Numbered from the stretch's first letter, positions 38,901 through 53,900 are shown. The stretch: 64,000 bases of DNA from Syngnathus acus (GCF_901709675.1 NC_051089.1:4130476-4194475); one strand, 5' to 3'. Translations and numbers: made by a program. Notes: generated from the sequence alone by a model not told the origin.

Positions 38901-41900
38901 ACAGTGACCTTTTGGTAAACAACACAGGAAGAACAGTCACAGATGTTTGTCCCTCAATGGGATAGGGGCTTAAAGATTACATTTGAGGTTTTTGACCCAA
39001 AAGAAATTGACAAAAAATAGCTTAATTGCAATTTATTTAACTTATTGTTATTATTTATTTAACTTATTATTATTATTATTATTATTATTAGCTCAAGGGA
39101 GATAAACAGCCCCAGTTGTCCCCCCTTATTTACGGCCATGTCTATTTGTCCAGACTCACACACAAAGAGCCATTCATGCGGATGACAATCAATGACTTGT
39201 GAGCAAAGAATGCCCTTCCGGTGAACTGTTAAGACAAAACGTGGCTTGGATTCCGCGGATGCGAGATTTTAGTGCAAGCCTTCCGGTTTTCCATCTCCCC
39301 GGAACGCCCGTTCCCTCCCGCTTTTCCTCCATCGCAGGCCCGGAAGGCTTCCATCCTACCTGCGCAGCATTTTGGCAACCGTGCATCATTTTCCGAGCAG
39401 CTGTGTGTGTATAAAAGGCTTATCTACATATTGACTCGCTTTAAATCCACACCCTTGTCTGCGACAATAATTACACGTTGTACATGAAGTGTGTTGCTTC
39501 CTGCACCTGAGGCGGGCAACGCTGCAGGGGAGTTGCCCAACGGCGGCCTGGCAAACACACCTCCAGCAACGCCTGGTATCCAAACAGCTCGGGAACACAC
39601 CCTCGGCTATTTTTTGATGCAATGGCGGTTTTCTATTGGAGTGAGCATAGAGCGCCACCACATGGACGGTCTTAGTGCAAAGTTTGCGGGAGTTGGCTTG
39701 GAAGTTCATCAAGCTAGCCGTTTTCTATAGGGCTTATCCTCATTAGGGTCACGAGTCATTTGAAATCCTTCCCAAGATTCGGGGTAGACCCAAGATTCGG
39801 TCGTCAGCCAATCACATGGCGCGTATAGACAGATAACCAATCATAGATCAATCAATCATCCCTGGGGACCATTGGTGCATTTTTCTTCATTTTGACTTGA
39901 GCCTTGCTCCAACCAATGACAAGAAGCCGTGGTCCAGCAATTCCCAACTACCCTGTCAAAGTTCTATCAGTGGTTCATTAGTCCAGCAAATCCATAATTG
40001 ATGACATCACATAAAATATACATGTGATCATGAATCAAAATGATCAGAATGGGAATGAGAGACGCAGACATTATCCTTCTTGGATTCGCGCTATTTATTT
40101 TTATTCTGACCTCAATGTGTCCGAGAAACCAGCAACTTTGATAGATGTATTTCCCTCAAAATGACGCCCCCGCTCCCAAAATGAATAAATAAATAAATAA
40201 ATATATAACTAGACAGAAAATAAATCAGGCCCGGATACCAGTTTTGCCAACCAACTTGTGTATCGTAAGAGGACGCATGAAAAAGTTTCAGGTATCCATG
40301 CACAAATTAAAACGGATGTAGGACATTAAAGTTTCTCAAAATGGCTGCCCGTTCAGAACATTCCAAGCCTCACAAATCCCTTGGAGGAGTTTGCTCAAAT
40401 GGACCCCACACGGAATTAGGTATCAAGCCCTGCCCAAAATTGCCGATTATCAAGAAATTAGACAGGGCAATCATTTTAACGTCTCAAGCCATTTTGAGCT
40501 TTAAAAACATTGCTAACAAGCTAATGCTAAGGGGCAGGCTTATTGTCTCTCTCAGTTGAAGACTGATGATCACATTTTCAATGATGTCTGTATTCTGCTG
40601 AGATTATTTGCCCAAAAAAAAAAAAAAAAGAGAGCGGCTGACTTTCACAGTTAATTGGCCTCCCTAATTAGCACAGGATGTCGAATTCCCACATCAGAGT
40701 CGCTGTGCTAAATGGCGGAGCGTTAGCGAGCGGATGCCATGTCTTTCTCCTCGCCTCTGTATAGGCGAGCGGGAGACGCGGTATACGTTACGCACTCGAC
40801 GACAGATTTGTCGTCTTGATTAGGCAAAACGGCAAACGAGCTGAATGAGCCACGTCGGTGTCAAACAGCTGGCCGATGATGTTTGTCGACATGCGTGTCA
40901 CGTTCACCATTTGGGGGAGGATCTGTGAAGGTTATGTGGGGGTCAAGATGGCAAGTGCGCGGAAAAAGGGAAATGAAGACATGAAAGGCACATCGGAGGT
41001 AAAAAAAAAAAAAATTTAGAGACGTCGCAGTTCCTGGTAGGCGGAGCTTTGATGCTGTTGCGTGATTAAAGTAGTCTTTTTTTTTTTTCATGTGTGAGAA
41101 ACTGGAATAGGCGTTTGAAGGCCTTTTCATTTAACGATGCGCTGAAACAATCTGAGAATCATAACAAAATGAAAATGTCGAAAACTAAGCTATTTTTTTT
41201 CCTCACCGCAATGATCATTTATAACTTTTTTTTCTAAATTGGTCAAAAACAGCGAAAAGCTAGGGAGTGAAAAAGAGAAGGGGGAGAAAGCGAGAGGGAA
41301 AAAAAATTAAGCTGAGACGAAAAGTGCGACTTGGATTTAATATTTTATAATTGCCAAGGGACATTCTGAGATCAATGAATTTTTTTTTTTTTTTGCCCGG
41401 GACGCACATCAGAAAGAGATGTACTTCAGTCTTTTTTTAGGGGAACATTGCTCTATTTAATTCCAGCGTGTGTGATGCATGTGAAATATGCCCGGCGTGG
41501 CCCCCTCGTGGCTCCCCGGGCACGGCTGCGGGCGCACATTACCACTTTTAATGGGGCCGCCACCAGAAGAGGCGAGGCAGCCAATAACCCGGGCCTCTCT
41601 AATGGACTGCCTTGTTTGTTCTCGGCCACTATTTTTTATAAACTAATTGAGAGGCTTTTTTGTTCCGAGAAAATGGACAAATCTGTGTGTATGAACAAGA
41701 GAAGATTTAGAGCACAGGTGTCAAACGCAAGGCCCGGGTGCCAGATATGGCCCGTCACATCATTTTATGTGGCCCGCAAAGACAAATTGTGCATTAAATT
41801 CGTGAATCATTACTAGAAATGTCTTCACTTTTAATAACATCTTTTTCTTTTAAATATTTGACTAGTTTTTACTCGTTTGGTTTGAAAACGAGTAATTTGT

Positions 41901-44900
41901 CAGTTTATTTTGTAGCTTTTACTGTATATAATATGAGGTGCTTATACATTTATTTGGGTTGACAGTCATAATGGCCCTCCGAAAGAAGCTATGACGACAA
42001 TGCGGCCCGCAAAAAAAATTAGTTTGACACCCCTGACTTAGAGAATAAAGGCCACTACCAGAAAACACTATTAAATAAGACAAGATGGATTTTTTTCATG
42101 CTCTGTATTCAGGTGCATAAGATTTGACGAAACCCAATCAAGCTAGCAGTTTTTCCAACAAAAGTAAAAATAGGCGGCGTGATGTCTCGAGAGATTCGTC
42201 ACTTTCATAGACGTCGTGTTGACGACTTCATTAGCACCGTTCTCGGAAATCGGGAGGTTTTGGTATCAGTCCCGTTCCCCTCAGGAAGAGTTTTCTCCCG
42301 CGGAAGGCGTAGGCCGCGACGAGTGGGTCTGCGCTTCTCCGGTTCCCCTGGCCGGCAAACTGCAGCTGGAGAGCCCAGCCTCCGTCAGCACGCCTCCGTA
42401 GCGGCTCGGCGGACGAATTCATTCTCATAGAAATTTAATTATATCAAGATTAACAAGGGAGGTAATTAATTTCTTTCGGATTGGTATCTTTTGGAAGCGC
42501 CCCGGGCTCAACTTTGTTGTCAAAACTGTATATTTAACCATTATTGCACGACCACGAAATGAGCGAGCGACGTTCATATGGATCTATAGAAGTGTCTTAT
42601 CTAAACACTGTAAGCGCCAATATGTATATTTAGTATGTAGACGCATGAACGTAAATGATACAAAAAGATTTTTCCAAAAGTGAGCATCCTACTCTCGAGA
42701 CCTTTCATCACGATACTATTTTTGGTGTTATGACGTGTGAATGGAATTCTTTTTTTTCTGATACCAAAAAGGAGGCGTTTATTTTAAATGCCTGACAGCA
42801 AGCGTGAATCAATTTTCTATATCGCTTATGCTCGCAAGGGTCGTGGTTGGGGGGGTACGCTCAGGCGCACTATCCCACTTTTGGCCAATTTAGACGGGAG
42901 CAAAGATTTGAACCTTGAACCTCAAAGCTGTGAGGCAGATGTGTTAACAACTCCAATTACGCCACTCTGACAACCGGTTAAAGCCATCCTGGTACATTGG
43001 AGGCGAGTAGGAGGAGTAGAACCATCCGGTAGGCGTGACATCATCCAAAAAGACATTGAGGCGGTGGGCGGGGGAACCCACTTAACAACCGCGTTTAACC
43101 CCGCTTTCACTCAACCGGTCCCCTTAACAAAACATCCCGCCCCGGCCGGTCCCCCCCCCCCCCCAATCCCTGCAGCTCCGGAAACCTCTGCGCTCTGTTA
43201 GCTTCCTGTTTGTCTGGCGGAAGACCTCAAGAAGAAGGGCTCAAGATGGAGGGACAGTGGCGAGAGGCTGGCGGAAAGAAAGCGAGACACTCCCGACTTG
43301 GGATTGATTTACTTCATTAACCGAGATTACAAGTTTAACTTACAAACCAGAGGTCAAAATTTCTCATTAACAAGGGGGGGGGGACCGCCGAGGACCTCGG
43401 GGGGGCTGGGAGACCACTCTTATTACTGACTACACATTTCAATCTGTCTTTGATGTTCCATGTCTGCCTTTCTAGCCTCCCCATACCAGCCGCCCCTCCC
43501 ACTTTTGGCAGTGAGGTTGATTTTAATTGTAGCTATAGAACAGAGCGTGCTTTTTTGCCTGTAGGCCAGCCTCCACATCTGTAGTGAGTGCAGCTTTAGT
43601 GATATTGGGTGCAGTCCATAGCTCGGGGCTCATTTTAATGGTTCCCCCCCACCCCCTTCGACTCCACTCCCCCTCTTTTCTTCATTGGAGACTCAGATTG
43701 TTTTCCACGTGATTCCTGTTAATTTAGCTGGAGGAAAGGGCATCAGTTTTCCTTGTGCTCCCCACCCCGCCACCCTTCTCACACAATTGCCTTGCTCTTT
43801 CTGATCTTCGGCCTCAAAGGAAGAAGGTAAAATAAAATGTAAGCTATTCGATAGGGCGCCCCGGAATTGCTTTTTTAGCGTCAACAAACTAACGGGAGGC
43901 TAAATGAGTCTTAAGTGTGTCAAGGATGCCGTCGATGCTCGTAGCGACAACCGCAAAGCTGAGTTGTCGGAGTGGAGGGAACGTTTTTCCTCTCATTGTG
44001 CGAAGTTGCTGTTGTCACAAATAATCAGTTATCCCATGAATAATAAACAGTTATCGCAAATGAAATGAATTAATCAAATTAGTCAATTATGACAAACAAG
44101 GTGCCCGTAGCTCTCAATTTTAGTCGCTCGGTTCATTTCTATGGCAGTCGATGCAGATTCTACCGATATGGGAAGACGATAAAGTAAAAAAAGGGGAGCT
44201 GCGAAGTGAAGATTCTAACCCAGAATCTCTCCCTGCAAGGCAGACGCATCAACCACGCCGACCCCGTTTCGGACTTTGGAAGACACCCTGTCGCAGTGCT
44301 CACAAAAGGTTCGGTTTCTCCCCGTCGACCCTCGGCTGCCCCTTTGTCACTCGGCTCCATCCCTCCTTCTTCCTCAAGGTGCTTTACCCTCGACTTTTTA
44401 TGCCCGACTTCAAAAGCGCTGATTAGGGGGGGTTGAGGCTGCAGGATGGTTGAGCGGGAGGGGGACTACTGAGCGACCCCCAACTGAGATCCACCGCTGT
44501 GTCCTGGCAGCTAATCTTCCCTGCGGAGTCCTGTAAGGCCCCCTTTGTTCCGTCCCCGTTTGCAGTCTTGACTGGGCTTTGGGCAGCCCTTGGCGGTCAG
44601 CAGAGGTTGCAAAAAGTACTCACACTACTAAGTAGTACAGATACTTGTGAAGAAAAAAAAACAAGTACTGACTCAACTCCTCTATTTAGGTAAGATGTAC
44701 AGAGGTGAGGAAATGAGCAAAGCGGGAGGGATGGGAAGGGGATAGTATTGCGGGAGGCAGGATCTCAACAGCGCCATTATCCGGCTCATAATTGAAGCGC
44801 TGGCATGGCACTGAAGGGCCGCCTTTGTCTGGGATTCATGCGGAAAAGCTCAGGATGCGATGTCAGAGGGAAATAATCAGCGTGGGCCCTCCGCAACGTC

Positions 44901-47900
44901 GGGCCGCCCGCCCGCCTGGCCGCGGGACCAACCCCCCCCCCTCCCCTCCGGCTCATTTCTGTGGAGATGAAATCTATGACAAGCCCCTCAGTGAAGCTGA
45001 GAGCAGGCAACAGTCCAGTAACACCCACAGGCCTGCAGGCATCCTGTGACCCCCTTAGAAAAGTCACATTCACTTTGCTCTGGAGAAAGGAAAGAGAACG
45101 CCGGCGGCACTCGCAGCCCATGTGAAATGAAGAAATGTGAGGAGGTGAACTCCAAGTGAAAATAAGTTAAGATTCCCCCCCACCCCTCCCACCTCGCCCT
45201 TCTTTGCAAACACTTAAGAGGACTGTGCTTATGCCTCTCTAATTAAACATGAACAGGAAATGTAACACATACAAAAAAAAGAACAATGTATATTCATGTT
45301 AATGCTGTATTTAGGAGAGCAGCTTTTTTATTTTTTATTTTTTTTGGATTGCAGCAGAAGGTCGCAGGCTAATACCCATCAGGCTAAAACATTGTGAAAG
45401 AGCTCGGCACTGCGCTCAAGGAGCAGAAGTAATGCTTTTATTTTATTATTTATGCCTTTTTACCGGCCACATTTACTACAGCCCGGCACGCCGAGACAAC
45501 ACGGCGCGGCTCGATACGAGTGGGTTATTTAAATGACCGATTTTGCATTCAAAACTCGCCCTCGTTTGAGATGAATCAGACGTACGGGCAGAATATGTGG
45601 AATTTCAAATGTTCCCACGGAGCGCCCGAAGGGAAAATGCAATTTTTTTTTTCTTTTGCGGAGCGGCAGCCACGCATGACTTCACGTATGACCCGGAATA
45701 TGACACCTACGTCTGCGCTTTGTTTACCACCTAGCATGAAAACATCCCATTAAGGGGACGACAGTGAACCCTCGCCCATTCGTGAATAGACTAACGCACA
45801 ATCACACACTTGCCGCTCGAGTGAAATGGAGACAAAAAAATAAAAGGATTCAAAGTGTGCTGTCAAGTACGTTCACAAAACATTTCATATTTAAAATTGA
45901 CCTTAAATCTGAAAAAAAAAAAGATTCCTACAATTGATTTGATCAATATTCCTTCAACATACCGGAAGTCCTTGACATTGATTACGCTACTTGGCAGAAT
46001 CTTGCAGAGCATAGGTGTCAAACTCAAGGCCCGGGGGCCATCACATCATTTTATGTGGCCCGCGAATACAAATTGTGGATCGACTTCATGTGTCGATCAT
46101 AATAATAATTCATCCATTCATTCATAATAAAATTGCAAATTGTCTTCATGTTCAAAAACTACAGACATTGCTAGCAATTTCTATTACCATTCATTTTTTT
46201 AAAATATTTGAACAGTTTTTACTTCTCTGATTTCAAAGCTAGTTATTCGTCAGTTTTTTGTGAAGTTTATACTCTAGATAATAAGGCAGTGAGTTTTAGA
46301 AAGAGCAAATCAATTCTCATGGAAAGTTTTTGCTTTTGAAAATTCCCGCAATTTGGCAATCTTACCCAGAGACACGTCGCGTGGTTCTAAATGTGTTTCA
46401 TTCTTCCGCATTTTAGTTCGACGACAGCATCGCTCGCATGTTCGCACCATCCCTCCAAATTGCTTTAACATCATCCCTTTACATCTCACAGGCCTTGAGG
46501 GTGTAATAAGCTTGGAGAGTGCGGATTGCAATGATATACTGTTAGTTCTACGTTACGCTCCCCAATTCATTTTGCTCTTTCTAAAGAAAGTGACGAGTTG
46601 ACATATACTTTTAATTTAGGGTTTAACCCGGTTCTGTTCTTACCTCAGTCCCTGATGGGGTGGCCCCCGGCGAGTCCACTTTGCGTTTTTTGCGGGGTCC
46701 GATAGCCGCCAGTGCCGTGAGGTTAGCGTCCCGCTGCCTCATCTGGGCTAGTTCCTGTTGCTGCATCTATAAAAACAAATCAGAAAAAAATAATTTCATA
46801 TCCTGTATGTAAAATGTTATCTGTAGAAATCACAAATGACATTTAATTTTCATAGACTTCAGGTATTAGCATGTTTGAAGGCTTTTGGGGGGCTGAATTT
46901 CCCCGAAACATATCGGATGGCAAGGAAATGGTGGCAGCCATTAACAGGACTGCCATCGGAAACTGGGGACACATTTGTGCGCATGTGCAGTCACATGATG
47001 TGTTTAGGGGAGGTTTAAGGGGGGGGGGGGGGATTGGTGCGAGGAGGGGGGGCGGGCACTGCCCAAAGTAATGTCACGTCTAGCCGCAGGCCTGAGGGGG
47101 AGCCCAGCGTGGCTACAAGCCGCCCTTTCTATTGGTTGGATGTGTGACGGCCCGGGGCGGTGGCACAGGGGGTGCGGCAGGCAGGCAGGCAGGCAGGCAC
47201 AAACACATGCGTGCTTCTTGTATCTAAGTTGGCCACAGCACTTGGGGGATGCATACCCACCAGCCTGCCTGTGTGCCTGCCCGCTGGGTCTGAAGCGAAC
47301 AGGGACAATCAATGCGCGCTTTCATGTCTCCCATGTTCTTTTATGTTATCTCCCAGCATGTGTTTGGCCGGGCACCGCTATTTGTACACGTCGTCTGATC
47401 AGATCGGGAGGAGGCGGTAGGCGTGGAGGGGGAATTTACTTTCAGATGCTGGAGTCCGTGGAAAAGGTTGCTTTTTTTTCTGTGTGGAAAGTAGGATCTA
47501 AAATGTGCATGCAGTTGCCTGTGATATTTCTCTCTTAGAAGCCCGCCGGCGAGGCTTGGCCTTTAGGGTGTTGCCACTTCACATTTAGCACGGCGGAACT
47601 GTTGAGAAATTCAAACGCACTGACAACACAACGTCAGGGCGGAATAATGGCAGCGAGGAAGACCAGCAGAAAATCACCCCCCCCCTCCTCAAAAAAAATG
47701 CTTTTACAAGTGTAAAAAATAAATATACTGTCAACAAAAATATTTGGGCACCACAATGATGTCTGTGATTGTCTATATGTGATATTTTTTTCAACAGAAA
47801 CCAGACAATACACGTTTCATGTAAATTTGAACTTATGGGTAGTGAACTAGAGGAGAAACAGGCTACGATTATCAAGAAGAAAAAAAAAAAAAACATTAGC

Positions 47901-50900
47901 ATGCCTTGTCTGGAAAGAGTGGAACAGCCTACGGCCTCAAAACAAACTATTTTGCCAAAGATCCACCAACAAAAGGTCAAAAATTGGCCAAGGCTGTTGC
48001 ATGGATTTAACCAATGGCAGTGGACTGTGGGGGTCACTTTAAAGAGTGTACAAACTTTTCTCTGGATGGATGGACGGACAAATGGACAGACGGATGGACG
48101 GGACCCAGTAGAACGCTGACTTCCAATAAAGGAGTCCGCCCTTGTTTATTGTCATATTTGATGTTGATTTCAGGATGTGGACAAACACAAAAGTAAAAAA
48201 AACATAATAATTTCCCCAACAAGTTTAAACTAGAAATACTTCTTCATTTAATCTAAATACATTTTCCAACACCCAAAACAACTTAAACCAAGAATCAACA
48301 ATGATCAACCATATTAGCTTCTGCCCCAAACAACAAGCAAATCTCCGTAGGCCTGACCTTAAAGAATCCCGCTGCAATATGGGCGAGAGAGCAGAGTAGA
48401 CAAAGCGAGAAAGAGAGAGAGAGAGGGGGGGGGGGGCTATCTTACTGATGGCACCAGGATGCCGGCACCCCGGCCTGGCAGTTGGCACCAGGCATGTGCT
48501 CCTAGCGCCCACAGCAACTGCCTGCGTTTTTAGATTTATGAGCGTACGATAGATGAAGACCTCCATTTTGCCATCTGCAATCTCCCCCCCCCGCCCCCGA
48601 TCCCGTCTAAGCTTCCAGTCACTGACGACACCGGGGAGACGTATTTCTGATTCCAATCTGGTGCCGCCGCGCCCCGTCCACAGTAGCCATGGTTGGAAAC
48701 CGTTTTTTTTCAAACTGACAATAATAGAATTTCACTGTAAGGGCTACGTCGAGAACGTTGGTCCGCTGTGGGTGGATTTGGTGGCGACTGAACACAGCTT
48801 AAGTTAAAGGACACCAGTCATTTGCCAAAAAGTGGCCACTTGAATCGAAAAAAGTCGGATTTGCTGTCGGGAGGGAGGCTAATACCGGGAAGCGATCCCA
48901 AGAGGGATGCTACATCACTACACGGATTCTGGAAAATGTATTGGGCGACTTGTGTCGTACATCATTTTAAAACTCTTGATGAGGAATTTCCATCTCTCTT
49001 TTTTGTTTGTGTGTGTGCGTGTGTGTGTGTGACGGCAAAATTGTTTTAAATAGCAGCGAATCCAGCCGTGCCCTTTTGAAGCGTGGCGACAGTGACTCGC
49101 AAAGCCAAATTATTAACAAAAGGTCAGCATGTGTAAAAAAAAGAGTTTTACAATCAATGTAGCTTGAAAAGAGCTTTGAGTAAAGCATTTGGCTGATCCT
49201 GTGATGGACTCGAGAATGTGTCGGTTATTGACTGCGAACTAGAACGGAATATCCCCCCCAAAAATATTAATCGATGGAATAATTGTTAGGATCATTCGAT
49301 TCCAAAAAGATTGGTGACAGCCGTGAATTAAACAACTAAATCAACAAAATGGAAGCAAACGTGCTTAGAATACACGAAAACGTGATGGCCAACCTGCCCT
49401 TCTCCATCTTTGACTGTTTTTAACAAAGCCTTTCCACTCCCCTCTCCTTCCATCTATCCCTCCCTTCCTCCCTCCCTCCCTCCCTCCCTCCCTCCCCCCA
49501 AGGCCCGAGGGGAGGCTCTCGGCCTCCCAGACGCTTACAGACAGATGTCCTTGGCGGAGCACAACATGCTCTGCTTGACGTCACAAGCGGCTGCGGGGTT
49601 GCGAACGACGCTAAATGGAATCGCCGGCTGAAGACGCTGCCATTAAAGGTTGACCGGACCCTCGGCCACCTCCCCCATTTTTTCTCCGACAGGACACAGT
49701 GGGTAGGTTCTCCTTGGCGGAGCGCGTCACCTTTGCACTTTGTCTACTTTTCTGTACTTCTTCTTCTTGTTTCCCATACAAGTAACACCTCCGATAAGAA
49801 TATGAAGCGCCCGGGAGGACATTGCTGGCATGGAATCAGCTCTAAAGTTTATAGGTATAAAAAAAAAAAAAAGGATTGAGCCGGGTTTATTTACGAGTTA
49901 TACAACATAGTGTGGATCTGCTGTCAAATCGATTATTATTATCATCATTATTCATTATTATTATTATTATTATTAAATCATATCAAGTTTGTTTTATTAT
50001 TATTTCTATTTGGGTCTCTAAAACATTATTATTATTATTATTAAATCATATCAAATACAAGCAATATGTTGTTATTTTTGTTTTTGTTATTATTTCTATT
50101 TGGGTCTCTAAAAATATGCTATATAAATGCACTACTATATTATTCTTGTTGTCGTTATGTAATATTGGTGCTTTGTTATCGTATTACTTAATCTGTGTCC
50201 TTTAAAAATAATGGAAGGATGGATGGATGGATGGATGAACGGTTGCCAAAAAGAAAGACAGACATGAGAGCTCTTCCTGACTTTGATGGGAAGCAAAGAA
50301 TCCGTTTCCGAATCGGCCCAATTATCGGAGCACCTGACCTGCGAGGGGCAGCACGGTGCCACAGCATCGGATCATCTTTAGAGCCGTCTGGTGACTTTCA
50401 CCGAAAGGAAGCGAATCTGATTCAAAATCGGCCCGATTCGGCACGTGTGCGCCTCAGCAAGGATTGTTTTTACCAACATTTGCATGACCTGCACAGGCAT
50501 TGAAGGGGGGAGGTGTTCAGCCCCATCCCAAGATCATTAAAATTATCGCTGATGTAAGGAAAATTTCCCGCTTTAAATGTCCTTCCGCGTCGTCTCTTCG
50601 CTTCGTCGTCAAGCAGTCAGCCTTTCTTTTTTTTTTTCCTTCCTCAAATTCAATGCTCAACGCCCCTCTCCCCCCTCGCACTCTTGCTCTCTCTCCTTCT
50701 ATTGATCACGTCTAATTTGCATCCAGGAAAGATGAAAACTCGCACATTCGCACTCGTGGAGAGAGGACGGAGCCAATGATTTATTCATTTTGAAATCAAG
50801 AAAGAGAAGGAGGTAGATGAGAAATAAGGGAGGGGAGGGGGAGGGGGTCTTCATAGGGGCGGGCGGGCGACTAAGCAGCCTCTGAGCTTCTCTCTCTTTC

Positions 50901-53900
50901 TCGATGTGGCCCCCCCCGGGTGGGCACGTGGTGTGCGAGCGCTCCTAATTAACAAGGTGAATCATGTTGCCGTTCTCTAATTAGCCCAACATGACAATCT
51001 AATGGAAACACGCAGGCACGATGCCGGCGCGCTCTTGTCCTTCCTTTTCCCTCGTACGGACGCCCGCAGTGACGACACCTTGGGATTCAACCACAAAAGC
51101 AAAGATGGGACAAGAGTTGGTGTGGGGTCAGAATTCCTCTGGGAGGGGAGGGGGGGGGTATTGCAAGGTGAACGTAGCCCCCTTTTCTTAATTGAAACGC
51201 ATCCCCGGCACCTCGCCACCAGCGTCGCTTGGGCGCGCCCAATTCCCCGGTCGCCCGCGCTTCCCAAGGAGCGCCGCAAAGACAAAAGTGAAGCTCACAG
51301 GCGAGGAGACGTGTCGCGTTCTCCCTCTGAGGCAAGGAAAAGAGAGGAGAATCTCCTTGTTTTCCTTCTCATTACGCCACTTTTGGAAGAGAGGAAAACA
51401 CACACACAGCAACACCAAAGGTACTGTTTTAAAAGAAGCCAGAAGATGCGTTGTTGTTGTTTTTTTTGCTCTTTTCTGGGCTTTACAACATGGCTTGAGG
51501 TAAAGAAGAAAGTAAGAAAATCAAGTTCAAGAACATACGATGACAACAAAGCAAGAAAAATAAAGAAGCGGTGGTCTTCAGGAGCGCTGCGATGAAGATT
51601 CAATGACTTGACTAAGTGTTACCCTCAACTTGGGTTTTACGAAGGTTTGCTTTTTTTTTTAAAGGGAGAAGAAAATCCTAACCTACATGGCGCTGTGAGA
51701 AAAAAATATTCTCCCATAAACGTAATAACCCTTCCTCAGGATTTTCCGCTAAAGAGCGGAATTCATGATTCCATCAATCACAGCAGGTTATCCAGGTCCT
51801 GAAGGAGCAGAGCAGCCCCAGTCCATAAGATGACCACCACCACTCTTGGTATGATTTTCTTTTGCCAAAATTCTCTCTTACATTTATTTAGATGGACACA
51901 AACAAAATTCAACAAATATTTTGTCAGTCTCCCAAACGTTTTGGGAATCACTCAAAAGTAAGTCTTTGGTTGAGTCGAGAACGCGGAGCCTAAGTGAGGC
52001 AAGCGAGGGAGGTTGCGAGTTTTTCCGACGTTGAAGCCGGAATATACGATCCATGAAGCGGGATATGCAAAACAACAGGAATTCTCTTTGAAAGTCAGCG
52101 CAGAGAGTGAGGAGGAGGAGGGCAGCCTGCATTTGGGCCTTCTCGCCTCAGGCGTCGCCTCGCAGGAGCAAGCGCGCCTCGCAGTTTTCTGCCGGGCCAG
52201 AGGAGTCGAACCTCTGAACCTGCGCGTATAAGCGGCTTAATAAAAAGAACGACAAAACATCACGAGCCGACGTGTTGTCCTTTGACACACCGAAGCCTCA
52301 TTCCTCTTGAGGAGCGTGGCCAATTGCCCGACGGGGCCGGCGGCGTGGGTGGGATCGGGTCCTGGATCGAGCTGACCTCGTCGCTTGCGGAGGATGCTGA
52401 GCCAAATAAGGAACAGGGGAAAAAGAAAAAATCTCGCCTGTTCATTACGTGCGCAGCAAGGTTAAATGTGTTCAACCCAGGCAAATGTCACGGTAATAAT
52501 TGTGCCAATTTGCAGACTAACATATAAACAGCGGGGCGATTTAAAATGAGAGGTCTAAAAGTTGAGCCAGACTAGAATTAACTCTGCGGTGGAGGTTCAA
52601 GGCATTTTAAGCCTCGCTGGTGATTCAAAATGGACAAAAGGAATCGCCGGGCAGCCTCAGGGAAGATAACACTTGAGGAGAATTATTCCGACAAAGGCCT
52701 GAGAGAGAGAGAAAAGTCTCACACACAGGAATGACTGTGGGCGAAAAAGAATAGAGATGGACTCTCCGTGCACTGAGCCACTCGTGATGAACACCTTGGT
52801 GTGCGAGTTGGCTCACAACATCTTGTTACCTTCAACCTTCTGTACAAGACCGCCTATTGCGAGAACGGTAGAAACAAAAAATGCATCGTAATTCTGTGAA
52901 GGAGCTGGCAAGCCACTTCTTGGGACCTCTTAGAGTAGGGTGTCAAACTCTGGCTTGCGGGCCAAATTTGACATTTCGAGCCATTTCTTATTACTATTCA
53001 TCTTTAAAAATGACCTAACATTTGAAGAAAAATAAGATTCCTATAATTGATTTGATAAATATTCCTTCAACATATCTTATAGAGCATAGGTGTCGAACTC
53101 AAGGCCCGGGGGGCCAGATACGGCCCATCACATCATTTTATGTGGCCCTGGATTGACTTCATGTGTTCAATAATAAAATTGCAAATTGTCTTCATTTTTG
53201 AAAAATAGAGATGTTTCTAGCAATTTTTTTTTTATCACAATTCATCTTTTCGAAGAGTTCTTACTAGTCTCGGATTTCAAAAATACTTATTCATCGGTTT
53301 GTTGTGTAGCCTATAATGAGACATTTATTTGGGTTGATGGTTATAATGGCCCTCCAAAAGAAATGATGACGACAATGCGGCCCGCCACAAAACATTTTTG
53401 ACACCCCTCCTGTTTTTCAGCTTTGCATTATTTTTATTCTTCATCTCTCTCTCTCTCGCCTCAACTTTCTTTCCCCTCCTCTGATTTCCTCTGTCCACCG
53501 GCAGCCTGCAGACGCGGCGATGATGAATCTCTGGTTGCGACGTGTCTCGTGCCGCCGACACGATGATGTATCTCTACTGGCCTTCTCACCCTCCACCCCT
53601 TCCCCATTTTCTCTGGCCAAAACGCACAGACACGGCGACAACAAACAGGAAGCGAGCTCCGCGATTTGCCCATTGATTTCCCCCCCGGGCATTTTGGAAA
53701 TAGCCCATGACCTTTCGGCCAAACGGTGGAGGAAGAAGAGGCGCTAGACCGACCCGCTCTCGCTTTCTGGCTCTCGCACGCTGCCGGTGACACGTTTAAT
53801 TACCGACGCAATTAGATGCGTGTTCTTATGCTAAATATACGAGTGGCTTTCAATGATTTTTCAAATGATTTTGCCGACCGAGCTACGGCTCGCAGTTTGA

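Larger units (their letters stand above)
32972..46643 (-). other. taf4 intron, 13.7 kb
   Basis: The largest intron in the window. It holds SINE-related tails at 39726 and 42811, a hAT-like MITE at 41713, a dispersed repeat at 44599 and part of the composite repeat at 45.88 kb. Several long open frames (for example 36152-36748) lack any recognisable domain and are compositionally like the flanks. It could contain regulatory DNA of kctd15 or taf4, but I see no direct proof. Confidence 0.7.

Noticed and set aside
51002-51595. 197-codon open frame in the taf4 intron
   Set aside because: Overlapping open frames occur on both strands, composition is purine-rich and no domain is recognisable.
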